64,000 nucleotides of DNA from Nocardioides glacieisoli (GTDB taxonomy: Bacteria; Actinomycetota; Actinomycetes; Propionibacteriales; Nocardioidaceae), in NCBI RefSeq assembly GCF_004137245.1, contig NZ_SDWS01000001.1, positions 496,001 to 560,000 on the forward strand, written 5' to 3'. The position numbers were made by a program, and so were the translations under genes. Every line of letters starts with the position of its first letter. Positions within the stretch are counted from its first letter, which is position 1. Under the pieces are notes generated by a model that was given only the letters and a program-made list of their open reading frames with translations, was not told the DNA's origin and made no database searches. Shown here piece after piece: positions 51,357-60,470 of the stretch.

Positions 51357-52349
51357 GTGCACGAACAGGTTCAGGAGGGCCGGACGGTCGTCGTCGATCG
51401 CGGCCTGCACCTGCGCCTGCGCACCGACATGACCGTCGACGTCGTGCGTCACGCGCGCGGCGTGCTCGCCGTCGGGGTGGCGGCCGTCGTGCTCGGGGTC
51501 GTGCTCGCTCGTCCGGTGACGGGCGTCGTCGTGGCCCTCGTCGTCGTTGTCGGCTGGGCCGTCCTCCGCTGGCTGCACCTCGGTCGCACCATGCGGCACG
51601 GTCTGGGCGTCGGGCAGTCGATCACCGTGGGCCACCGGCTCGACGGCGACCCGGCCGTGGTGGTCACGGACGCGACCGGCGAGGTGGAGCTGGGTCGCGG
51701 CTCGGTCCTCGTGGTCACGCGGTTCCGCTCGTACGTCACCGTCCACGGACGCCAGCTGTCGTTCGTCCTGCCGGCGGGGCTGCTGACGGAAGCGGAGATC
51801 GGGTTCCTCGAGGGTCACCTTGCGACGCCGGAGGGGGCTGAGTCCGCGCCGGAGCCGGCCAGTGCCCTGCCGCTCTCGCTGACCCTCACCGAGGACGTGA
51901 CGGCGCGGACGGGTGCCGCCATCGCCCGCGCCGTCACCCTGTCCGCGGACTCGATGATGCCGGTCGTCTCGGCTCTTGCGTTCCTCGCCGTCGGTGCCGC
52001 CGTCCGGTCGGGAGCGTGGCTCTCCGTCGGTGCCGTGATCGCCGTCGTGTGGGTGCTCACCACTCCGCGCGTGGCGCTCCGGGCACGGTCGGCGGTCCGC
52101 TCGGCCTACCCCCTCGGTCGCACCCTCCGTGCCGAGGTGACGGCCGACTCGATCACCACCGAGCTGGATGCGGTCGTCCTCGCCGTGCGGTGGGAGATGT
52201 ACGACGCCCGCCGGGTCACCGCGGACGCCGTGCTCCTCCGGCGCAAGGGACCCTTCCTGTCGCCCGACGTGTTCAGCGTCTATCCCCGCGACCTGTTCGA
52301 CGACGCCTCGATCAAGACGCTCACCGCGGCACTGCCCCGAGGCTTCTGA
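51357..52349 (+). CDS. Membrane protein, possibly YcxB-like
   Basis: The 330-residue protein has two pairs of membrane helices (about residues 30-62 and 190-222). A soluble segment lies between them (GRGSVLVVTRFRSYVTVHGRQLSFVLPAGLLTEAEI), and a C-terminal segment, SITTELDAVVLAVRWEMYDARRVTADAVLL...DVFSVYPRDLF, recalls the C-terminus of YcxB-type proteins. The repeat of a membrane pair plus PH-like domain suggests an internal duplication. No function is established. It precedes thrS on the same strand by about 100 bp. Confidence 0.55.
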   Translation: MHEQVQEGRTVVVDRGLHLRLRTDMTVDVVRHARGVLAVGVAAVVLGVVLARPVTGVVVALVVVVGWAVLRWLHLGRTMRHGLGVGQSITVGHRLDGDPAVVVTDATGEVELGRGSVLVVTRFRSYVTVHGRQLSFVLPAGLLTEAEIGFLEGHLATPEGAESAPEPASALPLSLTLTEDVTARTGAAIARAVTLSADSMMPVVSALAFLAVGAAVRSGAWLSVGAVIAVVWVLTTPRVALRARSAVRSAYPLGRTLRAEVTADSITTELDAVVLAVRWEMYDARRVTADAVLLRRKGPFLSPDVFSVYPRDLFDDASIKTLTAALPRGF

Positions 52350-52405
52350 GCGCTGGCACGTCCGAGCGCGGCGAAACCGGCGTGAGGACGGCCCGGTCCG
52401 GCCGA

Positions 52406-52411
52406 TAGGGT
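52406..52411 (+). promoter_or_regulatory. -10-like element upstream of thrS
   Basis: TAGGGT lies 37 nt before the thrS GTG, and AAGGAG precedes that start codon, so thrS has a short normal leader. No T-box structure is seen. Confidence 0.45.
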
Positions 52412-52448
52412 CGACGCGACATCCGTCCCACCCCGTCAAGGAGCTCCC

Positions 52449-54440
52449 GTGTCAGACATCCAGGTCGTCCGCATCCACGCAGACCAGCGTGCGGAGACCT
52501 CGGTGACGACGGGCACCAAGGCGTGGGAGCTGTTCCGCGACGACGCCGACGTGGTGGCCGCTCGCGTGGCCGGTCAGCTCAAGGACCTCGCCTACGAGCT
52601 CCATGACGGCGACGAGGTCGAGGCCGTGGCCATCGACAGCGCCGACGGCCGCGACATCCTGCGCCACTCGACCGCGCACGTGATGGCCCAGGCCGTGCAG
52701 CAGCTCTGGCCCGAGGCCAAGCTCGGCATCGGCCCGCCGATCGACAACGGGTTCTACTACGACTTCGACGTCGAGACCCCGTTCGTGCCGGAGGACCTCG
52801 TCAAGATCGAGTCCGCGATGCGCAAGATCATCAAGGAGAACCAGCGCTTCGAGCGCCGGGTCACCACCGATGCCGACGCGCTGACCGAGCTCAAGGACGA
52901 GCCCTACAAGATCGAGCTGATCGGCCTCAAGGGCGGATCGGGTGCCTCCGACACCGAGGGCGCCTCGGTCGAGGTGGGGGCCGGCGAGCTCACCATCTAC
53001 GACAACATCGGTCGCTCCGGCGAGGCCAAGTGGTCCGACCTCTGCCGCGGCCCGCACCTGCCGACCACCAAGCGGATCCCCGCGTTCAAGCTGATGCGCA
53101 GTGCGGCGGCCTACTGGCGCGGCGACGAGAAGAACAAGCAGCTCCAGCGCATCTACGGCACCGCCTGGGAGACCAAGGAGGCGCTCGAGGAGCACCTCCA
53201 CCGCCTCGAGGAGGCCGAGCGCCGCGACCACCGCAGGCTCGGCCGCGAGCTCGACCTGTTCTCCTTCCCCGACGAGATCGGCTCGGGCCTCCCGGTGTTC
53301 CACCCCCGCGGCGGAGTGATCAAGCGCGAGATGGAGGACTACGTCCGACTGCGCCACATCGAGGAGGGCTTCGAGTACGTCGGCACCCCCCACATCGCCA
53401 AGGAGGGGCTCTTCTACACGTCGGGTCACCTTCCCTACTACGGCGAGGGGATGTTCCCCGCCCTCGACGTCGACGGCATGGACTACCGCCTCAAGGCGAT
53501 GAACTGCCCGATGCACAACCTCATCTACCGCTCGCGGCAGCGCTCCTACCGCGAGCTGCCGCTGCGCTTGTTCGAGTTCGGCTCGGTCTACCGCCACGAG
53601 AAGTCCGGCGTCGTCCACGGCCTGACCCGGGTGCGTGGCTTCGCCCAGGACGACTCCCACTCCTACGTCACCCCCGAGCAGGCGCCGGGTGAGATCAAGC
53701 ACCTCCTCGACTTCTGCCTCGGACTCTTCCGCGACTTCGGGCTGAACGACTTCTACCTCGAGCTCTCGACCCGCGACGACTCCAAGCCGGACAAGTTCAT
53801 CGGGTCCGACGAGGACTGGGAGATGGCCACCGAGGTGCTGCGCAAGGTCTGCGAGGAGTCCGGGCTCGAGCTCGTGCCCGATCCCGGGGGGGCCGCCTAC
53901 TACGGCCCCAAGGTGTCGGTGCAGGCGCGCGACGCGATCGGGCGCACCTGGCAGATGTCGACCATCCAGTACGACTTCAACCAGCCGTCGGTCGACCGCT
54001 TCAACCTGGAGTACGTCGCCGCCGACGGCACCCGCCAGCAGCCGGTCATGATCCACTCCGCGAAGTTCGGCTCGATCGAGCGGTTCATCGGCGTCCTGGT
54101 CGAGCACTACGCCGGCGCGTTCCCGCCCTGGCTGGCACCCGTCCAGGTGCAGGGCATCCCGATCGCGGAGCGGCACAACGACTACCTCTTCGACATCGCC
54201 CGCACCATGAAGGCACAGGGGCTGCGCGTCGAGGTGGACGAGTCCGACGACCGGATGCAGAAGAAGATCCGCAACGCGCAGCTGCAGAAGGTGCCGTTCA
54301 TGCTGATCGCCGGTGACGACGACGTCGAGAAGGGCGCGGTCTCGTTCCGCTACCGCGACGGACGCCAGGACAACGGCGTGCCCGTCGCCGAGGCGATCGA
54401 GAGGGTGGCGGCAGCGGTCGCGTCCCGCGAGCAGGTCTGA
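52449..54440 (+). CDS. thrS: Threonyl-tRNA synthetase
   Basis: ThrRS (663 residues) charges tRNA(Thr). In order it has an N-terminal TGS domain (to about 75), the editing-type N2 domain with [12 protein letters not shown] (HxxxH), a class II catalytic core with [21 protein letters not shown] and MNCPMHN (zinc-ligand Cys), and a C-terminal anticodon-binding domain ([21 protein letters not shown]). Length and motifs are normal. A GTG start is preceded by AAGGAG. It is followed 5 bp later by a damaged aminotransferase gene. The thrS-HIT-pgsA-pdxS-pdxT-yebC order is that of Mycobacterium with extra genes inserted. Confidence 0.97.
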   Translation: MSDIQVVRIHADQRAETSVTTGTKAWELFRDDADVVAARVAGQLKDLAYELHDGDEVEAVAIDSADGRDILRHSTAHVMAQAVQQLWPEAKLGIGPPIDNGFYYDFDVETPFVPEDLVKIESAMRKIIKENQRFERRVTTDADALTELKDEPYKIELIGLKGGSGASDTEGASVEVGAGELTIYDNIGRSGEAKWSDLCRGPHLPTTKRIPAFKLMRSAAAYWRGDEKNKQLQRIYGTAWETKEALEEHLHRLEEAERRDHRRLGRELDLFSFPDEIGSGLPVFHPRGGVIKREMEDYVRLRHIEEGFEYVGTPHIAKEGLFYTSGHLPYYGEGMFPALDVDGMDYRLKAMNCPMHNLIYRSRQRSYRELPLRLFEFGSVYRHEKSGVVHGLTRVRGFAQDDSHSYVTPEQAPGEIKHLLDFCLGLFRDFGLNDFYLELSTRDDSKPDKFIGSDEDWEMATEVLRKVCEESGLELVPDPGGAAYYGPKVSVQARDAIGRTWQMSTIQYDFNQPSVDRFNLEYVAADGTRQQPVMIHSAKFGSIERFIGVLVEHYAGAFPPWLAPVQVQGIPIAERHNDYLFDIARTMKAQGLRVEVDESDDRMQKKIRNAQLQKVPFMLIAGDDDVEKGAVSFRYRDGRQDNGVPVAEAIERVAAAVASREQV

Positions 54441-54445
54441 GCCTC

Positions 54446-55595
54446 GTGAGCGCCTCCGAGCGCCGCCCGGTCGTCGACCTCACCGACGAGGAGGCGCGCC
54501 GCGCGCTGCCGCTGAAGTGGGGCACGGTGCCCGACGACGTGATCCCCGCGTGGGTCGCGGAGATGGACTATGCAGTCGACCCGGTGGTGATGGAGGCCGT
54601 CCAGCGGGCGCTCGCCGTCGGCGTCACCGGCTACCCGCTCGACCACTACCCCGAGCTCGCCGAGGCCTACGTCGGCTGGGCCGGACGGCACTTCGGGTGG
54701 GCGCCGGAGGCCTCGGCGGTCCGCGCCGTCGTTGACGTGACGGCGGGCGTCCGCCTCGCGATCGACGTCCTCAGCGGGCCCGGCGGAGTGGTCTTCCCGA
54801 CGCCCGGCTACAACGCCCAGCACCGGCTGGCCGACATCACCGGTCGCGTCGAGCACCTGCTCGAGGTGCCGGCCTCGGCCGAGCGTGCCGAGATCGACCT
54901 CGACCGGCTCGACCGGCTCCTCGCCGACGGCGCGCAGACGCTGATCCTGAATCAGCCGCACAAGCCGTGCGTTCACCCGCGCCGAGCTGGAGGGGATCCG
55001 CGACGTCGTCCTCCGCCACGGCGCCCGCGTCGTGAGCGACGAGATCTTCGCCCCACTGGTGCTGCCCGGCGCGGAGCACGTCTCCTACCTCGCCATCGAC
55101 GGCACCCACGACCACGCGGTCGCGGTGGTCTCGGCGTCCAAGGCGTTCAACACCGCCGGCCTGAAGTGCGCCCAGCTCGTCGTGCCCTCAGGTGCCGACC
55201 GGGCCCGGCTCGACGCGGAGCCGATGTCGCGCAACGACTCCTACTCGGCCCTCGGCGTGGTCGCCGCGCTCGCGGCCTACGACCACGGTGACCCCTGGCT
55301 CGCCTCGCTGGTCGAGCGCCTCGACCAGCAGCGCAGCCTGCTCGGGTCACTGCTCGCCGAGCACCTGCCGGAGGTGCGGATGCGGCCGGTCGAGGCGACC
55401 TACCTCGCCTGGCTCGACGCCTCCGCCTACGGCCACGACGACGCGGCATGGGTTGCCCTCGAGCGCGGCCGGGTGCAGCTGAGTGACGGCGCGTCCTACG
55501 CGCCCGGCTCGACCGGGCACGTACGCCTCAACTTCGCCACCTCGCCCGAGCGGCTCACCGAGATCGTCGAACGGCTCGCGAAGGCCTGGACCTGA
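54446..55595 (+). pseudogene. MalY/PatB-type aminotransferase, frameshifted
   Basis: Two frames together encode one PLP enzyme of the MalY/PatB (cystathionine beta-lyase-like) group: residues up to LILNQPHKP are in one frame (54446 to about 54968), and AFTRAELEGIRDVVLRHGARVVSDEIFAPLVL onward in another (to 55595). The break falls at the conserved NPHNPxGRxFT loop, where three or so residues are missing, consistent with an 8-bp deletion between GC repeats (or a 1-bp insertion). The loop Asn is also changed to Lys. The PLP lysine region SASKAFNTAGLKCAQL and a normal C-terminus remain. Either a recent pseudogene or a sequence error. Confidence 0.8.
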
Positions 55596-55612
55596 GGCTC
55601 ACCGCCCGCTTC

Positions 55613-55658
55613 GACGTCATACGGACGGGACAAGCGCTTGCCCCGTCCGTATGACGTC
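55613..55658. terminator. 46-bp near-perfect palindrome, bidirectional terminator
   Basis: A 17-bp arm starting GACGTCATACGGACGG (55613-55629) pairs exactly with 55642-55658. The centre, ACAAGCGCTTGC, is itself nearly palindromic, leaving one A/C mismatch. It sits between the convergent ends of the aminotransferase and GNAT genes, as expected for a shared terminator. Confidence 0.65.
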
Positions 55659-55668
55659 CCGCGTGACC

Positions 55669-56145
55669 TCATCGTGTCTTGACGTACCTCCGGCAGGGCG
55701 ACGTGAACGTCAGTCCGCCGGCGGTGACCTCATAGGGCAGGTCACCGTCGTCGACCCAGCCCTGCTTCTCGTAGAAGCGGCGCGCGCGGGCGTTGCCGGC
55801 GACCACCGCGAGCCAGGCGGACTCGTGGCCTGCGGAGCCCACCTGCTGCTCGGCGACGCTGAGCAGCTCGGCTGCGAGGCCGCTGCCGCGGGCCGTGCGT
55901 CCGACGAAGACCTGCTCGACCTCGTCGCCGACGACCATCACGAACCCCAGCAGGTCCCCGGAGTCGGACACGGCCACCGTGGTGTCGGCGACCCGGGCCG
56001 GCGTGCGCTCGTGGAACGCCGCCAGCGTGCGCAGCTCGGTGAGCCCTTCGGGTACCCGCCCGGCGTGGCCGTCGTGCCAGCCCTCGTGCCAGAGATCGGC
56101 CACCGCGGCCATGTCGGCGTCGCCGGCCGGACGGATCGTGGTCAT
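55669..56145 (-). CDS. GNAT-family N-acetyltransferase
   Basis: The 158-residue protein has the GNAT fold: TTIRPAGDADMAAVADLWHEGW at the start, VEQVFVGRTARGSGLAAELLSVAEQQV with the acetyl-CoA-binding Q/RxxGxG/A pattern (RTARGSGLA), and AWLAVVAGNARARRFYEKQGW at the C-terminal part. The acceptor is unknown. TAGGGT lies 6 nt before the ATG on the minus strand, overlapping the -10 element of the divergent HIT transcript at CCTAGG. Confidence 0.85.
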   Translation of the reverse strand: MTTIRPAGDADMAAVADLWHEGWHDGHAGRVPEGLTELRTLAAFHERTPARVADTTVAVSDSGDLLGFVMVVGDEVEQVFVGRTARGSGLAAELLSVAEQQVGSAGHESAWLAVVAGNARARRFYEKQGWVDDGDLPYEVTAGGLTFTSPCRRYVKTR

Positions 56146-56151
56146 GCCCCC

Positions 56152-56161
56152 ACCCTAGGAT
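56152..56161. promoter_or_regulatory. Overlapping divergent -10 elements of two leaderless promoters
   Basis: ACCCTA (56152-56157, read TAGGGT on the minus strand) serves the GNAT gene with 6-nt spacing. TAGGAT (56156-56161) serves the HIT transcript, 7 nt before an ATG. The two hexamers share two bases within CCTAGG. Confidence 0.55.
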
Positions 56162-56168
56162 CGTGCGC

Positions 56169-56252
56169 ATGTGCGAGCGGAGCGAGCTCATCAGACAACA
56201 CAGTGCGACATGTGCCTCATGCGCGCACGGAGCGAAGCGAGTACGTGCATGA
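56169..56252 (+). CDS. Leaderless 27-codon upstream ORF coupled to the HIT gene
   Basis: The ATG at 56169 lies 7 nt after the TAGGAT -10 element and opens a 27-residue frame (start MCERSEL, end RVRA) whose TGA overlaps the ATG of the HIT gene (ATGA, 56249-56252). The peptide is basic with a CASC pair. It may be a leader ORF that admits ribosomes to the HIT start. The rival reading is that HIT itself starts at GTG 56171, nine bases after the -10, with 26 extra residues. Confidence 0.4.
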   Translation: MCERSELIRQHSATCASCAHGAKRVRA

Positions 56253-56770
56253 GCAAGGACGGTCTCGAGCGGATCTGGACGCCCCACCGGATGGCCTACG
56301 TCCGCACGGCCGTCGACGACGACGGCTGCCCGTTCTGTGCGATCCCGGGCCACCCCGACGACGAGTCGCTGGTCGTGGCGCGCGGTGGGTCGACGTACGC
56401 CGTCCTCAACCTGCACCCCTACAACCCCGGGCACCTGATGGTGCTGCCCTACCGCCACGTCGCCGACCTCACCGACCTCACCGCGGGCGAGGCCAGTGAG
56501 CTGATGACGATGACCCAGCAGGCGCTGCGGGCCATCCGCGCCGTCAGCAGCCCCCACTCCTTCAACGTCGGGCTCAACCTCGGGCGCTCGGCCGGTGGCT
56601 CGCTGGCCGACCACCTGCACCAGCACGTCGTACCGCGGTGGACGGGCGACGCCAACTTCATCACCGTCGTCGGCGGCACGAAGATGCTCCCGCAGCTGCT
56701 CGAGGACACCCGCCGGCTGCTCGCGGATGCGTGGCCCAGTGCAGGCTCGGAGGGTCAGCCGACGGGGTAG
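56249..56770 (+). CDS. HIT-domain protein, probable Ap4A phosphorylase/hydrolase
   Basis: The 173-residue protein (ATG 56249) has RIWTPHRMAYVRTA, PFCAIPGH, YPYNPGHL-like LHPYNPGHLMVLPYRHVADLTDL and the catalytic histidine triad HLHQHVVPRW (HxHxH). It corresponds to Mycobacterium Rv2613c, an Ap4A-phosphorylase-like HIT protein that also lies between thrS and the PI-phosphate synthase gene. The upstream region contains a mini-ORF overlapping the start. Its 3' end overlaps the convergent dehydrogenase gene by 16 bp. Confidence 0.88.
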   Translation: MSKDGLERIWTPHRMAYVRTAVDDDGCPFCAIPGHPDDESLVVARGGSTYAVLNLHPYNPGHLMVLPYRHVADLTDLTAGEASELMTMTQQALRAIRAVSSPHSFNVGLNLGRSAGGSLADHLHQHVVPRWTGDANFITVVGGTKMLPQLLEDTRRLLADAWPSAGSEGQPTG

Positions 56771-57894
56771 GGGTGCTCCGCCGACCGGCCCTGGAACGCC
56801 AGGATCGCCGGGTTGCACACACGTCCCGCGCGGATCTCGATCGCCCGGCTCAGCACCTCCGACGCGTCCCAGCTCGCGGGGCCGGAGAGGACGAGGTCGA
56901 CGAACGGCAGCAGCGCCTCGCTGTTCTCCCACGTGGCCGAGTTCCAGAGGTACGACGGGCTGTGGTCGACCGCGTAGTAGTGGACGCGACCGCCGACGGT
57001 GAACATCGGCTCGTCGAAGGTGGTCGGCACGGCCCAGGAGAAGCCCATGCCCTCGTCGCACGACACGTCGACGATCAGGCTGCCGTTGCGGAAGGCGGCC
57101 ACGTCCTCGGTCCGGAGGTAGGTCAGCGGCGCCGCCGTGTCCTGCAGCGTGCAGTTCACGACGATGTCGTTCTCCGCGAGGTAGGGCGCCAGCGGCTCGC
57201 GACCGCGGTCGGTGACGACACTGATGCCCTCGCCGTCGGGGTCGTGGTCCCACTGCCGGATCCGCACCGAGTGGATCGGCGAGCCGACGGCGGCCACCCC
57301 GCGCGTGGTGAGGACGGCGACGTCGCCGACGCCGTGTGCCTTGAGCGCCGTGACGGCCCCGCGCGCGGTGGCCCCGAAGCCGATCACGACAGCGCTCAGC
57401 CGGCGGCCGTAGTCGCCGGTGATCCCGACGAGCTCCATCGCCTGGAGCACCGAGCAGTAGCCGGCGAGCTCGTTGTTCTTGTGGAAGACGTGCAGCCCGA
57501 CGTGGCCGTCCGAGGTCCAGTGGTTCATCGCCTCGAAGGCGATCAGCGTCAGCTCACGGTCGATCGCGAGCTGGGTCATCTCGGGGTCCTGGACGCAGTG
57601 CGGCCAGCCCCAGAGGACCTGCCCGGTGTGCATCCGGGCGACGTCCTCGTGCTGCGGCTTGGGCAGCACCACGACGTCGGAGCCCTCGAGGATCTCCTCG
57701 CGCGTCGCGAAGCCCGCCACGTGCGGAGCGAGCTCCTCGTCCGAGACGCCGAAGCGACGGGCGTACCCGTGCTCGAGCGTGGTGCGCGCTGCGACCTCGG
57801 GCGCGAGGCGCGCGAGGTGGTCGGGATGGAGGGGGAGCCGGTGCTCGTTCTCCTTGGCCGACGTGCCGATCACACCGAGGCTGAGCAGGCTCAC
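56755..57894 (-). CDS. Alanine-dehydrogenase-like / N5-(carboxyethyl)ornithine synthase-like enzyme
   Basis: The 379-residue protein starts SLLSLGVIGTSAKENEHRLPLHPDHL and has VVIGFGATARGAVTALKAHG for NAD(P) binding and a late VHYYAVDHSPSYLWNSATWENSEALLPF. This layout matches the alanine dehydrogenase/PNT N-terminal family, particularly the branch annotated as N5-(carboxyethyl)ornithine synthase, which condenses pyruvate with ornithine or lysine. The exact substrate is uncertain. The GTG start overlaps the stop of a 45-residue Lys-rich gene, so the two are translated together. It converges on the HIT gene. Confidence 0.72.
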   Translation of the reverse strand: MSLLSLGVIGTSAKENEHRLPLHPDHLARLAPEVAARTTLEHGYARRFGVSDEELAPHVAGFATREEILEGSDVVVLPKPQHEDVARMHTGQVLWGWPHCVQDPEMTQLAIDRELTLIAFEAMNHWTSDGHVGLHVFHKNNELAGYCSVLQAMELVGITGDYGRRLSAVVIGFGATARGAVTALKAHGVGDVAVLTTRGVAAVGSPIHSVRIRQWDHDPDGEGISVVTDRGREPLAPYLAENDIVVNCTLQDTAAPLTYLRTEDVAAFRNGSLIVDVSCDEGMGFSWAVPTTFDEPMFTVGGRVHYYAVDHSPSYLWNSATWENSEALLPFVDLVLSGPASWDASEVLSRAIEIRAGRVCNPAILAFQGRSAEHPYPVG

Positions 57895-58028
57895 TTCTTC
57901 TTCGGCGGGAGGAACGTCTCGTCGGCGCCGCTCTTCCCGGCCGCCTTGGCGTGCTTGTCGGCACGCTTTTCCTTGATGGACTTGCCGGACTTCTTGGACA
58001 TGCCTTGCCGTGGCGACTTGTCGCTCAT
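57891..58028 (-). CDS. 45-residue lysine-rich small protein
   Basis: The ATG at 58028 is preceded by AAGGGAG at good spacing. The frame encodes 45 residues, beginning MSDKSPRQGMSKKSGKSIKE and ending LPPKKK, with about a third Lys/Arg. The TGA overlaps the GTG of the dehydrogenase gene (GTGA), the same coupling used in the window's known operons, which argues that it is translated. Such short basic proteins are common but unassigned in actinobacteria; nucleic-acid or ribosome contact is only a guess. Confidence 0.65.
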   Translation of the reverse strand: MSDKSPRQGMSKKSGKSIKEKRADKHAKAAGKSGADETFLPPKKK

Positions 58029-58086
58029 CGGGGCTCCCTTGTCGGAAGCCTGGGTGGCTCCGTCCGGCCACAGTACGCCCTCGGGC

Positions 58087-58092
58087 TAGCGT
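58087..58092 (+). promoter_or_regulatory. -10-like element of leaderless promoter
   Basis: TAGCGT ends 7 nt before the GTG of the inositol-monophosphatase-family gene. Confidence 0.45.
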
Positions 58093-58099
58093 GGCGTCC

Positions 58100-58873
58100 G
58101 TGGACGACTCCCGCCTGCTCGCCGATGCCGCCCTCGCCGCCGAGCTGGTGCGGGACGCCGCAGCGCTGGCCGCGCGGATCCGCGAGGGCGGGCTCGACGT
58201 CGAGCGGAAGACCAGTGGCTCCGACGTCGTCACCCAGGCCGACACGGCTGCCGAACGACTGATCGTCGAGCGGCTCGGCGCCGAGCGGCCCGACGACGCG
58301 ATCGTGGGTGAGGAGGGCACCTCACGACCCGGCACCTCGGGTCGGACGTGGGTGATCGACCCGGTCGACGGCACCTTCAACTTCACCCGCGGCAGCGACT
58401 GGTGGTGCTCGGCCCTGGCGCTCACCGACGAGGCCGACGTGCTCCTCGGCGCCGTGCACCACGCCGCCCAGCAGCGCACGTGGGTCGGTGGCCCCGACCT
58501 GCCCAGCACCTGCGACGGCGTCCGCCTCGCACCGCTGCCCGAGATCGCCCGCGAGGCGCGCTGCGCAGTGACCTACCTGCACCCGCCGTTCTACGGCGGG
58601 CCGGTGGGGGAGGCCTTCACCCGCGCGCTGGGCCAGGTGGGCACCCTGCGGATGCTCGGCTCCGGGACGATGGACTGCATGGCGATCGCCGGCGGTCAGT
58701 GGGACGTGCTCTTCCAGCACAGCGTCGCCGACTGGGACCGGCTCCCGGGTGCGGCGATCGTGCGGGGCGCCGGCGGCGACTCCGTCGTCGTACGAGCAGC
58801 AGGGGTGGACTGGACGCTCACCGGGGCGCTCGCCGCGGTGGCGGACGTCCGCGCCGCGCTGCTCGAGGAGTAG
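58100..58873 (+). CDS. Inositol-monophosphatase-family phosphatase, candidate HisN
   Basis: The 257-residue protein has the metal-binding motifs of the IMPase family: VGEEGTSR (Glu pair), WVIDPVDGTFNFTRG (WxIDPxDGTxNF) and SVADWDRLPGAAIVRGAGG (WDxxxGxxIVxxAGG). Substrates in this family include inositol phosphates, sugar bisphosphates, PAP and, in actinobacteria, histidinol phosphate (HisN). Two contextual readings exist: it could provide inositol for the PI-phosphate synthase encoded next, or the histidinol phosphatase missing from the monofunctional HisB of this window. The sequence does not decide. The GTG start is inferred from the TAGCGT element. Confidence 0.8.
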   Translation: MDDSRLLADAALAAELVRDAAALAARIREGGLDVERKTSGSDVVTQADTAAERLIVERLGAERPDDAIVGEEGTSRPGTSGRTWVIDPVDGTFNFTRGSDWWCSALALTDEADVLLGAVHHAAQQRTWVGGPDLPSTCDGVRLAPLPEIAREARCAVTYLHPPFYGGPVGEAFTRALGQVGTLRMLGSGTMDCMAIAGGQWDVLFQHSVADWDRLPGAAIVRGAGGDSVVVRAAGVDWTLTGALAAVADVRAALLEE

Positions 58874-58876
58874 CCT
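58871..58876 (+). promoter_or_regulatory. -10 element of leaderless PI-phosphate synthase promoter
   Basis: TAGCCT lies 6 nt before the GTG at 58883. Its TAG is also the stop codon of the preceding gene. Confidence 0.55.
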
Positions 58877-58882
58877 GCGCCC

Positions 58883-59506
58883 GTGCTCGACAGGTTCAAG
58901 CAGTTCTGGCAGGGCGTCATGCTCGCCCCGTTCATCAACCTCTTCATCCGGCTCGGCATCAGCCCCGACGTGGTGACGCTGGTGGGCACGCTGGGGGTGA
59001 GCTTCGGCGCGATCTTCTTCTTCGCCCAGGGCTGGGTCTGGCAGGGCGTCCTCTTCATCACCGCCTTCGTCTTCAGCGACCTCGTCGACGGCGCGATGGC
59101 CCGCAAGATGGGCCGCAAGGACGACTTCGGCGCGTTCCTCGACTCGACGCTCGACCGGGTGGCCGACGGGGCGCTCTTCGGAGGTCTGGCCCTGTTCTTC
59201 GCGTGGCACCAGGAGAGCCGCCTCTACCTTGCGCTGTGCCTCGTCATCCTGGTCATGGGCGCGGTGACGTCGTACGCCCGCGCGAAGGCCGACGTCCTCG
59301 GCTATGACGCCAAGGTCGGCATCGCGGAGCGTCCCGACCGGCTCGTCGGGATGCTCGTGCCGGCGTTCTTCGCCGACGTCCTCGACCTCTGGTGGCTGCT
59401 CCACATCGCCCTCTGGGCGCTGGCGGTCGCGGCCACCGTGACCGTCGCGCAGCGCATCTGGGTGGTCCGCCGCCAGGCCCTCGAGCGGGCGGCCTCGCAG
59501 CCCTGA
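58883..59506 (+). CDS. pgsA: Phosphatidylinositol-phosphate synthase (CDP-alcohol phosphatidyltransferase)
   Basis: The 207-residue membrane protein has about six helices and the complete CDP-alcohol phosphotransferase motif, [27 protein letters not shown] (DG-x2-AR-x8-G-x3-D-x3-D). Synteny with Mycobacterium pgsA1 (Rv2612c), which lies beside the HIT gene, supports phosphatidylinositol phosphate synthesis from CDP-diacylglycerol and inositol phosphate rather than phosphatidylglycerol phosphate synthesis. Unlike Mycobacterium, the downstream acyltransferase and pimA genes are absent here and pdxS follows directly. Confidence 0.85.
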   Translation: MLDRFKQFWQGVMLAPFINLFIRLGISPDVVTLVGTLGVSFGAIFFFAQGWVWQGVLFITAFVFSDLVDGAMARKMGRKDDFGAFLDSTLDRVADGALFGGLALFFAWHQESRLYLALCLVILVMGAVTSYARAKADVLGYDAKVGIAERPDRLVGMLVPAFFADVLDLWWLLHIALWALAVAATVTVAQRIWVVRRQALERAASQP

Positions 59507-59537
59507 TCCCGATGCATCCTTTCGGATGAGCCAGCAC

Positions 59538-59543
59538 TACGAT
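59538..59543 (+). promoter_or_regulatory. -10 element of leaderless pdxS promoter
   Basis: TACGAT ends 6 nt before ATG 59550. This makes that ATG the likely pdxS start rather than the in-frame ATG at 59526, which would lie upstream of the promoter. Confidence 0.6.
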
Positions 59544-59549
59544 CGGGGC

Positions 59550-60467
<918 letters not shown>

Positions 60468-60470
60468 TCC

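Noticed and set aside
52350..52448. Possible T-box leader before thrS
   Set aside because: The gap is under 100 bp, lacks the T-box consensus and any terminator/antiterminator pair; a short leader with AAGGAG explains it.
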